From assembly GCF_049274025.1 (NCBI RefSeq), contig NZ_JBASRV010000077.1: a DNA stretch of 64,000 nucleotides; one strand, given 5' to 3'. The notes under the pieces were generated by a model. The model ran no database searches and was not told where the DNA came from. It was given only the letters and a program-made list of their open reading frames with translations. Origin of the DNA: Miniphocaeibacter sp012841535. GTDB lineage: Bacteria > Bacillota > Clostridia > Tissierellales > Peptoniphilaceae. Position numbers and translations under genes: made by a program. Below are positions 50,049-56,636 of the stretch, piece after piece; position 1 is the stretch's first letter, and each line of letters opens with the position of its first letter.

Positions 50049-50086
50049 AAAAGAGGTAGGATAAAATCCACCTCTTTTTTTTTATG
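50049..50086 (+). terminator. Terminator after the cold-shock gene
   Basis: The stem AAAGAGGT with inner GGAT/ATCC and closing ACCTCTTT is followed by a run of T. Confidence 0.8.
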
Positions 50087-50108
50087 GCTAAACCAAGCTA
50101 TAGTTTAG

Positions 50109-50160
50109 CACCTATTTGTTGTCAAATCGCTTTATACGACGTTTTAGATGGGAATAGCTT
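50109..50160 (+). repeat. Diverged direct repeat, left copy
   Basis: A 52-bp segment that matches 53161-53212 in the same orientation (about two thirds identical without gaps, better with a 1-bp shift). Shared blocks are CACCT, TCG, TTATACG, CG-TTTTA, GGAAT and GCTT. It lies just left of the IS3 element. Confidence 0.5.
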
Positions 50161-50241
50161 ATTTGTTGGATAGGCTACACTAAATAGGACAGTTTAATAC
50201 CAAACATGATAAAATCTAAATAAAAAACAAGGAGTGAAATC

Positions 50242-50544
50242 ATGAATGGTAAAAGTAAGAGATACGATGATAAATTTAAAGAACAAATAGCGAAAATCTA
50301 TAATCAAGGAAACCATACCTATCGTAGTTTAAGTGAAGAATATGGGGTTTCAACAGCAGCTTTAAGAAGTTGGGTAACAAGATATAATCAATCCAAATCA
50401 TTTGATATAAAGGAGAATAGAACAGAGGAAGAAAAAGCATTAATCAAACTTCAAAAAGAAAATCAACAACTAAGAATGGAAAATGATATTTTATACCCTG
50501 AAGGGCACACGAAGCAAGCTGCACTACTACTAGGCAAAAAGTAG
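50242..50544 (+). CDS. IS3-family transposase OrfA (HTH, leucine zipper)
   Basis: A 100-residue DNA-binding part of the transposase. The helix-turn-helix is at about 24-48 (TYRSLSEEYGVSTAALRSWV) and the leucine zipper at about 65-88. Between DIL and KQAALLLGKK, residues YPEGHT are encoded by an 18-bp, GC-richer in-frame segment (50494-50511); relatives usually run directly from DIL into KQAA or KKAA. It ends at a TAG just after the A5G run, where ribosomes can slip -1 to make OrfAB. RBS AAGGAG. Confidence 0.87.
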   Translation: MNGKSKRYDDKFKEQIAKIYNQGNHTYRSLSEEYGVSTAALRSWVTRYNQSKSFDIKENRTEEEKALIKLQKENQQLRMENDILYPEGHTKQAALLLGKK

Positions 50545-50585
50545 AATTAATAATTTCAAATAGAGATAAATACAGTATTAGTGCT

Positions 50586-51398
50586 ATGTGTAAGTTTTTA
50601 AATATACATAGATCTATAGTCTATTATCATATTAATAGAATAATAGTTAATAATCCTAATTCTAAATTAACAGAAACAATAAAAGTAATATTTAGAAATA
50701 GTAGAAATAACTATGGCTCTAGAAAAATAAAGAAGGAGCTACAAAAATTAGGTTATCAAGTTTCTAGACGTAAAATTTCTAGAATTATGAAAGAAAATGC
50801 TTTAATTTCCAATTATACAGTCGCCCAATTTAGAGTACATAGTAATAAATATAATGAATCAAAAACAAAAAATATAATTGATAGAAAATTTGACAAAAGA
50901 GATAATCTAGAAGTAGTAGTAAGTGATTTAACATATGTAAGAGTAGGTAAATCTTGGAATTATATATGTTTATTAATAGATTTATATAATAGAGAAATCA
51001 TTGGATATTCATCAGGGAAAAATAAGGATTCAAAGTTAATAGAAAAGGCCTTATTAAATTGTAAATATTCACTGAAAAAAATAAAACTTTTTCATTCAGA
51101 TAGAGGTAATGAGTATGATAATAAATTAATAGATGAAATATTGGAAACATTTGAAATAGAGCGTTCCCTTAGTAGAAAAGGAAATCCTTACGATAATGCA
51201 GTAAGTGAAGCCACAAACAAAATATTGAAGACAGAATTTATTTATCAAAATAATTTTGAAAATTTAGAACAATTACAAGATGAGTTGCAAGAGTATATAA
51301 GTTGGTATAATAACGAGAGAATTCATAGTTCAATAGGATATATAAGTCCTATTGAATACAGGAGATTAAACAATAACTCAAAGTTTTGTTTGGTATAA
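50586..51398 (+). CDS. IS3-family transposase OrfB (DDE integrase core)
   Basis: The catalytic part of the transposase, 270 residues from ATG 50586. The frame is open further upstream to the slip site at 50536-50541 (VELIISNRDKYSISA), showing that the natural product is the OrfAB fusion. An HTH_21-like region (about 1-60) precedes the rve core. The DDE acids are seen in VSDLTYVR, LFHSDRGNEYD and the Glu of NAVSEATNKILKTE. It ends with the WYNNERIHSSIGYISPIEYR block typical of the family. No lesion seen in this part. Confidence 0.92.
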   Translation: MCKFLNIHRSIVYYHINRIIVNNPNSKLTETIKVIFRNSRNNYGSRKIKKELQKLGYQVSRRKISRIMKENALISNYTVAQFRVHSNKYNESKTKNIIDRKFDKRDNLEVVVSDLTYVRVGKSWNYICLLIDLYNREIIGYSSGKNKDSKLIEKALLNCKYSLKKIKLFHSDRGNEYDNKLIDEILETFEIERSLSRKGNPYDNAVSEATNKILKTEFIYQNNFENLEQLQDELQEYISWYNNERIHSSIGYISPIEYRRLNNNSKFCLV

Positions 51399-51431
51399 AT
51401 TTGTACTAAAAAGGGTTGCCATTCCATAGTT

Positions 51432-51659
51432 ATGGTTTTAGCTATTGTTTTTATGATTTGCCTATTTATCTTTACCACATATAAAATTATAAGGATTAAT
51501 AATAAGAAGGCCATAAAATCAAAAATTTTGATAGGTGTTTACTCAATCTTTTGGATTGTTTATCTTTATTTTTTATTAACTATTCCTCAATTTGCATTGG
51601 GAGGAATAGCTGCCATTTTTTATTTTATTATTGAATCTGTTATTAATTTGTTTAGATAA
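51432..51659 (+). CDS. Small membrane protein, possibly 5'-truncated by the IS element
   Basis: A 75-residue hydrophobic protein with about three membrane segments (1-17, 30-50, 52-72), unrecognised. No RBS precedes the ATG. The frame is open upstream to the IS right end (KKGCHSIV...), so the original gene may have lost its start when the IS inserted. A terminator follows. Confidence 0.4.
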   Translation: MVLAIVFMICLFIFTTYKIIRINNKKAIKSKILIGVYSIFWIVYLYFLLTIPQFALGGIAAIFYFIIESVINLFR

Positions 51660-51701
51660 AATACCAGAAGCTAAAACAATTCTAAATAAATAAGATTGAC
51701 A

Positions 51702-51729
51702 AGGTGGATTAATTTCCACCTATTTTTAA
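51702..51729 (+). terminator. Terminator before the toxin-like gene
   Basis: AGGTGGA-TTAATT-TCCACCT is followed by ATTTTT. Confidence 0.75.
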
Positions 51730-51792
51730 TAATCAACTAACAATATTGTAATGTTTTTGTTAGTCAAAATTAATATTCGACAAGGATAGAAA

Positions 51793-51801
51793 TGTTATAC
51801 T
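51793..51801 (+). promoter_or_regulatory. Extended -10 promoter of the toxin-like gene
   Basis: TGTTATACT, the same box as in the cold-shock promoter, lies about 50 bp before the ATG. No good -35 is seen. Confidence 0.4.
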
Positions 51802-51853
51802 TAACATGCTTAAGCAAGGAAGAAATATTAAATAGAATAGAGAGGAAAGTATT

Positions 51854-52834
51854 ATGAAAAAGAAAAATATATTTAAGAAAGTTACAGCATATATATTGTT
51901 ACTTGTTATGACTGTTACTAGTTTAAATGTAGGATCGATAAGTTTTGCAAGCGAAGAAAATGCCGGTGATGATTTAATAGGATTAAATCATATTGATGGA
52001 GAAAGTATAGAGTTGGAAGACGGTAGAATTGTAACGGCAGAAGAGCTGGAAGAACTTTTTTCCATGGTAGATATAGAAGATGTGGTTGAAGAAGAATTAA
52101 CCGTAGAAGATGTGGAAATAATAAAAGACATTACAGATGAAATCGATTCCGCTGATTTGTATGACATTATACAATTATCAAAGGAAACTGATATAATAGA
52201 TGAGCATGTAGATATAGAAGATATTACTATAGAAGATATAGAAGAAGTTAAAGATTTTATAAATGTTGTTGAAACAGATGAATTAACTGATATCATAAAT
52301 AATATAGATGAAACGTTCGAAGAGGATATACTAGAAGATGGATTAGGAGATTACACTGTAACATTAAGTGATATGTCTGTAGCTGTACCTAGTGCATTAA
52401 AAGCCTTGTTTGCATTTATAGCCGGTATAAAGTATGTAATACCTTATGTAGGTCCAGTATTAGTCATAAGTGGTGGGGCTTATTTAGTATATAAAAATAG
52501 GAAACAAATAGTAAAAGTGGGTTCCTCAATTTGGAATTCAACAGTTAACTTTTTAAAGCCTAAAGCTAATTCGGTAAAAGAAAAATATGAATATGATGTT
52601 GCAAAAAGAAATGGTTCTCCAACAAAAAAACATAGTGTACACAAGGGGAGTAGTCTGCCAGTTAACGGAAAACCACGTTCTTCAAGAGATTTGCGAGATA
52701 GCAAAGGACTGAAACAAAGAAGATATTATGATGAAAGAGGTAGGGCGGATGTTGATATTGATTATAGACATGCTGGCAAGATGAAATTTCCACACAGACA
52801 TACTTGGAAAGATGGTAAGAGATCTGGACATTAA
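51854..52834 (+). CDS. Secreted protein with polymorphic-toxin-like C-terminal domain
   Basis: 326 residues. A signal peptide is at 1-32 (cleavage near SFA-SEE). A very acidic helical region (about 35-165) contains two 30-residue repeats (83-112 and 125-154) sharing the TxEDxExxKD start and a DII-x4-ET end. A hydrophobic, Gly-containing stretch lies at about 180-212, and the C-terminus (about 215-326) is strongly basic. It has RSSRDLRDSKGLKQRRYYD followed by GRADVDIDY and the terminal HRHTW (314-318), a pattern I associate with small toxin modules at the ends of polymorphic toxins. No catalytic assignment is possible. The short gene right behind it fits an immunity protein. RBS GAGAGGAAAG. 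Confidence 0.6.
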   Translation: MKKKNIFKKVTAYILLLVMTVTSLNVGSISFASEENAGDDLIGLNHIDGESIELEDGRIVTAEELEELFSMVDIEDVVEEELTVEDVEIIKDITDEIDSADLYDIIQLSKETDIIDEHVDIEDITIEDIEEVKDFINVVETDELTDIINNIDETFEEDILEDGLGDYTVTLSDMSVAVPSALKALFAFIAGIKYVIPYVGPVLVISGGAYLVYKNRKQIVKVGSSIWNSTVNFLKPKANSVKEKYEYDVAKRNGSPTKKHSVHKGSSLPVNGKPRSSRDLRDSKGLKQRRYYDERGRADVDIDYRHAGKMKFPHRHTWKDGKRSGH

Positions 52835-52847
52835 AAGGGAGAAATTT

Positions 52848-53129
52848 ATGGGGAAGTATACATTTGAAGACTTAAAGAAAGATTTATCAATTAACCGTGA
52901 AGTCGAGATAAATTATAAAGGTGTAAAATTTGCCATAGTAAATGATAAAAGTAAGCATAACTATTCATGGTTTTTTATTGTGGAGTCCGAGATGACTATA
53001 TCATCTTTGATTTGTAGCTTTGAAGATAATAGTAGATTACAAGAATTTATTGATAATTTGACTATAGACAATATTCCATTAAAAAATATAATAGATAGTG
53101 AACAATATGAAGATTATACTATATTTTAG
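52848..53129 (+). CDS. Candidate immunity protein for the upstream toxin-like protein
   Basis: A 93-residue soluble, acidic protein (MGKYTFEDLKKDL...) without signal or membrane segment and with no family I recognise. The start is ATG 52848 with AGGGAG upstream; the frame beginning at 52812 lies inside the toxin gene and has no RBS. It starts 13 bp after the toxin stop. Size, acidity against a basic toxin tail and position fit an immunity protein, but this is context inference only. Confidence 0.5.
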   Translation: MGKYTFEDLKKDLSINREVEINYKGVKFAIVNDKSKHNYSWFFIVESEMTISSLICSFEDNSRLQEFIDNLTIDNIPLKNIIDSEQYEDYTIF

Positions 53130-53160
53130 TAAAATTGAAATCAACTACGACATATGTTGA

Positions 53161-53212
53161 CACCTTTTTCCTTTCTAAGTCGATTATACGGCGATTTTAA
53201 AAGGAATGGCTT
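53161..53212 (+). repeat. Diverged direct repeat, right copy
   Basis: The counterpart of 50109-50160 in the same orientation. The two copies bracket the IS3 element, the small membrane gene and the toxin/immunity pair. Directly after it (53213-53280) come short G-rich stretches including two GTTAGGTA words. Confidence 0.5.
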
Positions 53213-53280
53213 GAAATAGCCAAGTGCGAAGTAGAATGGAGAAGTGAGGAGTAAAGTTAGGTAGAGTTAGGTAACAAAAC

Positions 53281-53312
53281 AGGAGGATTTATTTATCCTC
53301 CTAGTATTTTTT
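53281..53312 (+). terminator. Hairpin downstream of the immunity-like gene
   Basis: AGGAGGAT-TTATTT-ATCCTCCT is followed by AGTATTTTTT. It works best in the plus direction and overlaps the 3' end of the broken minus-strand gene. Confidence 0.6.
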
Positions 53313-53578
53313 CCTATTAATATGTATTATGCTGTTATCTAATCCATTTATGCTGTAGCTATCCGTTATTTTTGATAAATACCTTTCAAATACATCATCA
53401 TCTAATTTATTATTTTTTCTATAATGAGATAAAATTCATCAATCATATTTTCATAATCCTTTTCAAGCATGGATGAAACTTTAAAATCCTTTTTATTGTT
53501 TTCAATAAGTAAATTTACAACTTCTTTAATTCTGGATGCTTCATTGAATACTAATCTTTCTATATCTAAATCTTTCAA
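53301..53578 (-). pseudogene. Small charged protein gene split by a frameshift
   Basis: On the minus strand a TTG start (53578) with GAGG upstream opens KDLDIERLVFNEASRIKEVV and runs about 54 codons to a TAG. From the DEF codons on, a different frame continues as ILSHYRKNNKLDDDVFERYL to a TAG at 53301. The joined product would be about 92 residues, helical and charged, family unknown. One indel near 53423 explains the break. A base-calling error cannot be excluded. Confidence 0.45.
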
Positions 53579-53658
53579 AATATATACCTCGCTAGAAGAA
53601 CTAACGTTCGATAAATAAATTATAACAGATGTTTGAAGTTAAATCTAATAAACATAAT

Positions 53659-53691
53659 CGTGTGCACAGCGTGTGCAATGCGTGTGCAACG
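53659..53691 (+). repeat. Three tandem 11-bp repeats
   Basis: Three units of CGTGTGCA followed by CAG, ATG and ACG lie head to tail. The stretch is far more GC-rich than its surroundings. The rest of 53580-53750 is AT-rich and holds nothing else I recognise. Confidence 0.65.
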
Positions 53692-53754
53692 GGAAGGGAA
53701 AAATATGTATAAAAGCATATATTAAGGTGTAAACAAGTACAAATAAAATAAAAG

Positions 53755-53796
53755 AAAAAGGCTAAATATCAACCTTTGTTGATATCTAGCCTTTTA
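53755..53796. terminator. Terminator of ychF
   Basis: A long stem AAAAGGCTA...ATATCAAC / GTTGATAT...TAGCCTTTT with CTTT loop and T-runs on both strands. Confidence 0.82.
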
Positions 53797-53804
53797 TAAA
53801 TTTC

Positions 53805-54896
53805 TTACACATTAAATCGGAAGTGGACTACATCTCCATCTTGCATTATATAGTCTTTTCCTTCTAGTCTTACTAGTCCTTTTTCTCTTGCTGCATTCAT
53901 ACTTCCTAATTCAACTAAATCATCATAGCTAACAATTTCAGCCCTAATAAATCCTCTTGAAATATCGGTATGGATTTTTCCGGCAGCATCAACAGCTTTT
54001 GTTCCTTTTTTTATTGTCCAGGCCCTAGTCTCTTGTTCACCTGTAGTTAAAAAGCTCATTAGTCCAAGTAATGAATAACTAGCTTTTATTAATGTATTTA
54101 CTCCAGATTCTTCTAATCCCATAGCTTCAATAAATTCTTTTTTCTCATCATCTTCAAGTTCTGAAATTTCTTGTTCAATTTGTGCAGAAATAGCAACTAC
54201 TTCAGCATTTTCTGTTGCGGCAAATTCTTTGATTTGTTTTACAAATTCATTTGAATCAGCATCGGCAACTTCTTCTTCGGAAACATTAGCAACATATATT
54301 ATTGGTTTATCACTTAATAGGTTAAAACTTTTTAAAAGTTTTTTCTCGTCGTCATTTAAATCTAAAACCCTTGCAGATTTTCCTTCTTCTAATACTGTTA
54401 ATAATTTTTCCAATAAATTTACTTCTTCTTGTAAATCCTTATTTCCCTTTAATGCTCTTCTAGATTTATCCAGTCTTTTTTCTACCATTTCCATATCGGA
54501 AAAAATAAGCTCTAAATTAATTGTTTCTATATCTCTTAATGGGTCAATATTTCCATCTACATGGACAATATTCTCATCTTGGAAACATCTTAATACTTCT
54601 ACTATTGCATCAACTTCTCTTATATTAGCAAGGAATTTATTTCCCAGTCCTTCGCCTTTGCTAGCACCTTTTACAAGTCCTGCTATGTCATAGAATTCTA
54701 TATTTGCAGGCAAAAGTTTTTTAGAACCACTAATTGCAGATAATTTTGCAAGTCTTTCATCAGGAACATTTACTATTCCAATATTTGGATCTATTGTACA
54801 AAACGGATAATTAGCAGATTCTGCTCCTGCTTTAGTTATTGCGTTAAATAGAGTACTTTTACCTACATTTGGTAAACCTACAATACCTAATTTCAT
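53805..54896 (-). CDS. ychF: Ribosome-binding ATPase YchF (Obg family)
   Basis: A 363-residue OLA1/YchF P-loop protein. G1 GLPNVGKST (7-15), the G3 region DIAGLVKGASKGEGLGNKFL, a coiled-coil insertion (about 130-200) and the C-terminal TGS domain (about 280-363, TRAWTIKKGTKAVDAAGKIH...) are intact. The G4 position is NVSEE in place of NKxD, consistent with ATP preference. It acts on ribosomes in stress control. Monocistronic. Confidence 0.95.
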   Translation of the reverse strand: MKLGIVGLPNVGKSTLFNAITKAGAESANYPFCTIDPNIGIVNVPDERLAKLSAISGSKKLLPANIEFYDIAGLVKGASKGEGLGNKFLANIREVDAIVEVLRCFQDENIVHVDGNIDPLRDIETINLELIFSDMEMVEKRLDKSRRALKGNKDLQEEVNLLEKLLTVLEEGKSARVLDLNDDEKKLLKSFNLLSDKPIIYVANVSEEEVADADSNEFVKQIKEFAATENAEVVAISAQIEQEISELEDDEKKEFIEAMGLEESGVNTLIKASYSLLGLMSFLTTGEQETRAWTIKKGTKAVDAAGKIHTDISRGFIRAEIVSYDDLVELGSMNAAREKGLVRLEGKDYIMQDGDVVHFRFNV

Positions 54897-55019
54897 TTAA
54901 TCACTCTTTCTTAATATTGTTATTACAAAACCCTTATAAATTCTACCATAGGGGATATTTATTGTAAATAATTATAATAACTTATGGTAGAATAAATACT
55001 AGATGTGGAGGAGTAGTCA

Positions 55020-55955
55020 ATGCAAAAAATTGGTGGAATTATTGTTGTAGGAAATGAAAACGATTCTGGTAGGTCAATTGATCCATTGTCTGTTATAGGT
55101 TCAATATCGGTAATTAAAAGAGAAGTTCTAACTTTTCAACAGGCCGAGGTGTATCCTAAAATAATAGTGCTAGGTAAAGAAAATTATGATTTAGAACGTC
55201 ATTTATGGGATTATGATGTAATATTTTTACATAATAAAGATAATGTTCAGCCTACAATGATAAATTTAGTTAAAATTGGTTTAGAGTATTTATATGACAA
55301 AGTCGATAGGGTATTAATTACTCCTGTTTCTGTACCTATGTTTAAATTTAAAACTCTGCTGGAATTAATTAATACAGAAGGTGATATTGTTTCACCTTCA
55401 TTTAAAAGAAAAAGTGGACATCCTATTTTATTGGATAGGAATATATTTGATATTTTTCTTAACTCTAATCTAACTATGAGGGAAACTGTAAGAAGTCTAC
55501 AAAATAGAAGAAGATTTTTAAATGTTAAGGATGAAGGAATTATACATAGTATTGATGAAATGGAGTCGGTTTCAGAACTATTAGCAATACATAATACTCA
55601 AATTTTACATCCCTTTCTTAGAATTAATATTGAGAAGGAAGTTTTATTTTTTGATTCAAGAACTAAGTTGTTATTTCAATTAATAAATGAAGTTGGATCT
55701 GTTAAACAAGCTTGTAACCACATGGCATTATCCTATAGTAAAGCATGGAATATGATAAAGGTAGTTGAAGAAGCTCTAGGGTTTGAAGTTGTAAAAAGAC
55801 GTCATGGTGGTAAACAAGGTGGAAATAGTATTTTAACTGAAAAAGGAAAGGATTATTTAGATAAATATATGGAATTTGATAGAGAAGTAAGACGTTTTGC
55901 CAATAGGAAATTTAATGAAATTTTTGTTGGTAATGAAAAATTGGAAAATAAATAA
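55020..55955 (+). CDS. ModE-type HTH protein fused to a degenerate MobA-like domain
   Basis: 311 residues. The N-terminal 190 residues look like a MobA/MocA-type nucleotidyltransferase fold (VDRVLITPVSVPMFKFKTLLELI, KSGHPILLDRNIF), but the LAAGxSxRMG nucleotide loop is absent (GIIVVGNENDSGRS instead). The C-terminal part (about 200-300) is a ModE/LysR-like winged helix, LINEVGSVKQACNHMALSYSKAWNMIK followed by RRHGGKQGGNSILTEKG. It lies 8 bp before a MocA-like gene, pointing to molybdenum-cofactor or molybdenum-hydroxylase regulation (inference). RBS GGAGG. Confidence 0.72.
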   Translation: MQKIGGIIVVGNENDSGRSIDPLSVIGSISVIKREVLTFQQAEVYPKIIVLGKENYDLERHLWDYDVIFLHNKDNVQPTMINLVKIGLEYLYDKVDRVLITPVSVPMFKFKTLLELINTEGDIVSPSFKRKSGHPILLDRNIFDIFLNSNLTMRETVRSLQNRRRFLNVKDEGIIHSIDEMESVSELLAIHNTQILHPFLRINIEKEVLFFDSRTKLLFQLINEVGSVKQACNHMALSYSKAWNMIKVVEEALGFEVVKRRHGGKQGGNSILTEKGKDYLDKYMEFDREVRRFANRKFNEIFVGNEKLENK

Positions 55956-55963
55956 GGAGCTTT

Positions 55964-56575
55964 ATGAAAAAAATATATAAGGGCTTAATTTTAGCAGCAG
56001 GACTTTCTTCTAGAATGGGAGAAAACAAATTGTTAATGGACTTAAAAGGAAAACCATTGATTTTTCATACTATAGATAATATGTTTAATGGTGGTATTGA
56101 TGAAATTATAATAGTATTAGGAAACAAGGCTGAAGAAATTAAAAAAATTACAGAAAAACACTATGGTAAAAAAATAAGATTTATATTAAATGAGAATTAT
56201 AAAAATTTGGAAATGATAGATTCAATAAAGGAAGGACTTAGAAATTTAGGGGATTGTTATGGAGTATTTTTAATTCCAGGAGATATGCCAGCTATTGGGG
56301 AAAATAGTTATAAAACAATTATTGAAAAAGACAATGGGGGAAATTTAGTGGTTTTTCCCCTATATAAACAATATAGGAAACATCCTCCTCTTATAAAGAG
56401 CAAATGTATACCTTTAATTTTAAATTATAAGGGAGAAAATGGTCTTAGAGGTTTCTGGAATGAGATAGAAAATAAAATTCAAACTGTACAAGTCGATGAT
56501 GAAGGTGCAAATATAGATGTTGATACAAAAGAGGATTTAAATAGATTATTAGACTATTTAACAATGTTGGAATAG
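55964..56575 (+). CDS. MocA/MobA-like nucleotidyltransferase
   Basis: A 203-residue NTP-transferase. The nucleotide loop LAAGLSSRMGENKLLMDLKGKPL (10 on), IIIVLGNKAEEI, LIPGDMPAI and the ending VDDEGANIDVDTKEDL match molybdenum-cofactor cytidylyltransferase-like (MocA/YgfJ) enzymes, which often accompany xanthine-dehydrogenase-type hydroxylases. No hydroxylase is in this window. Preceded by the ModE-like gene. Confidence 0.82.
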   Translation: MKKIYKGLILAAGLSSRMGENKLLMDLKGKPLIFHTIDNMFNGGIDEIIIVLGNKAEEIKKITEKHYGKKIRFILNENYKNLEMIDSIKEGLRNLGDCYGVFLIPGDMPAIGENSYKTIIEKDNGGNLVVFPLYKQYRKHPPLIKSKCIPLILNYKGENGLRGFWNEIENKIQTVQVDDEGANIDVDTKEDLNRLLDYLTMLE

Positions 56576-56636
56576 TAATAATTTGCAAATATTATGATAT
56601 AATTACATTGATAATTAAAAAACAGAGAGGTAATTT

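Larger units (their letters stand above)
50185..51408 (+). mobile_element. IS3-family insertion sequence
   Basis: A 1.2-kb element with overlapping orfA/orfB in two frames. The ends are imperfect inverted repeats 50185-50205 and 51388-51408 (17 of 21 matching, sharing TAG-ACA and ATACCAAAC). A 3-bp AAA duplication may flank it, but this is weak in AT-rich DNA. The right end lies inside the orfB stop region. orfA carries an odd 18-bp insertion, so activity is uncertain. Confidence 0.85.

Noticed and set aside
51988..52296. Minus-strand Ser/Thr-rich open frame inside the toxin-like gene
   Set aside because: It is the shadow of Asp/Glu codons of the acidic region, with no RBS and biased composition.
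53659..53691. Start of a CRISPR array
   Set aside because: Units are 11 bp head to tail without spacers, and no cas genes are in the window.
54229..54693. Plus-strand 154-codon frame inside ychF
   Set aside because: An antisense shadow of a perfectly conserved gene, with Ser/Phe-rich composition.
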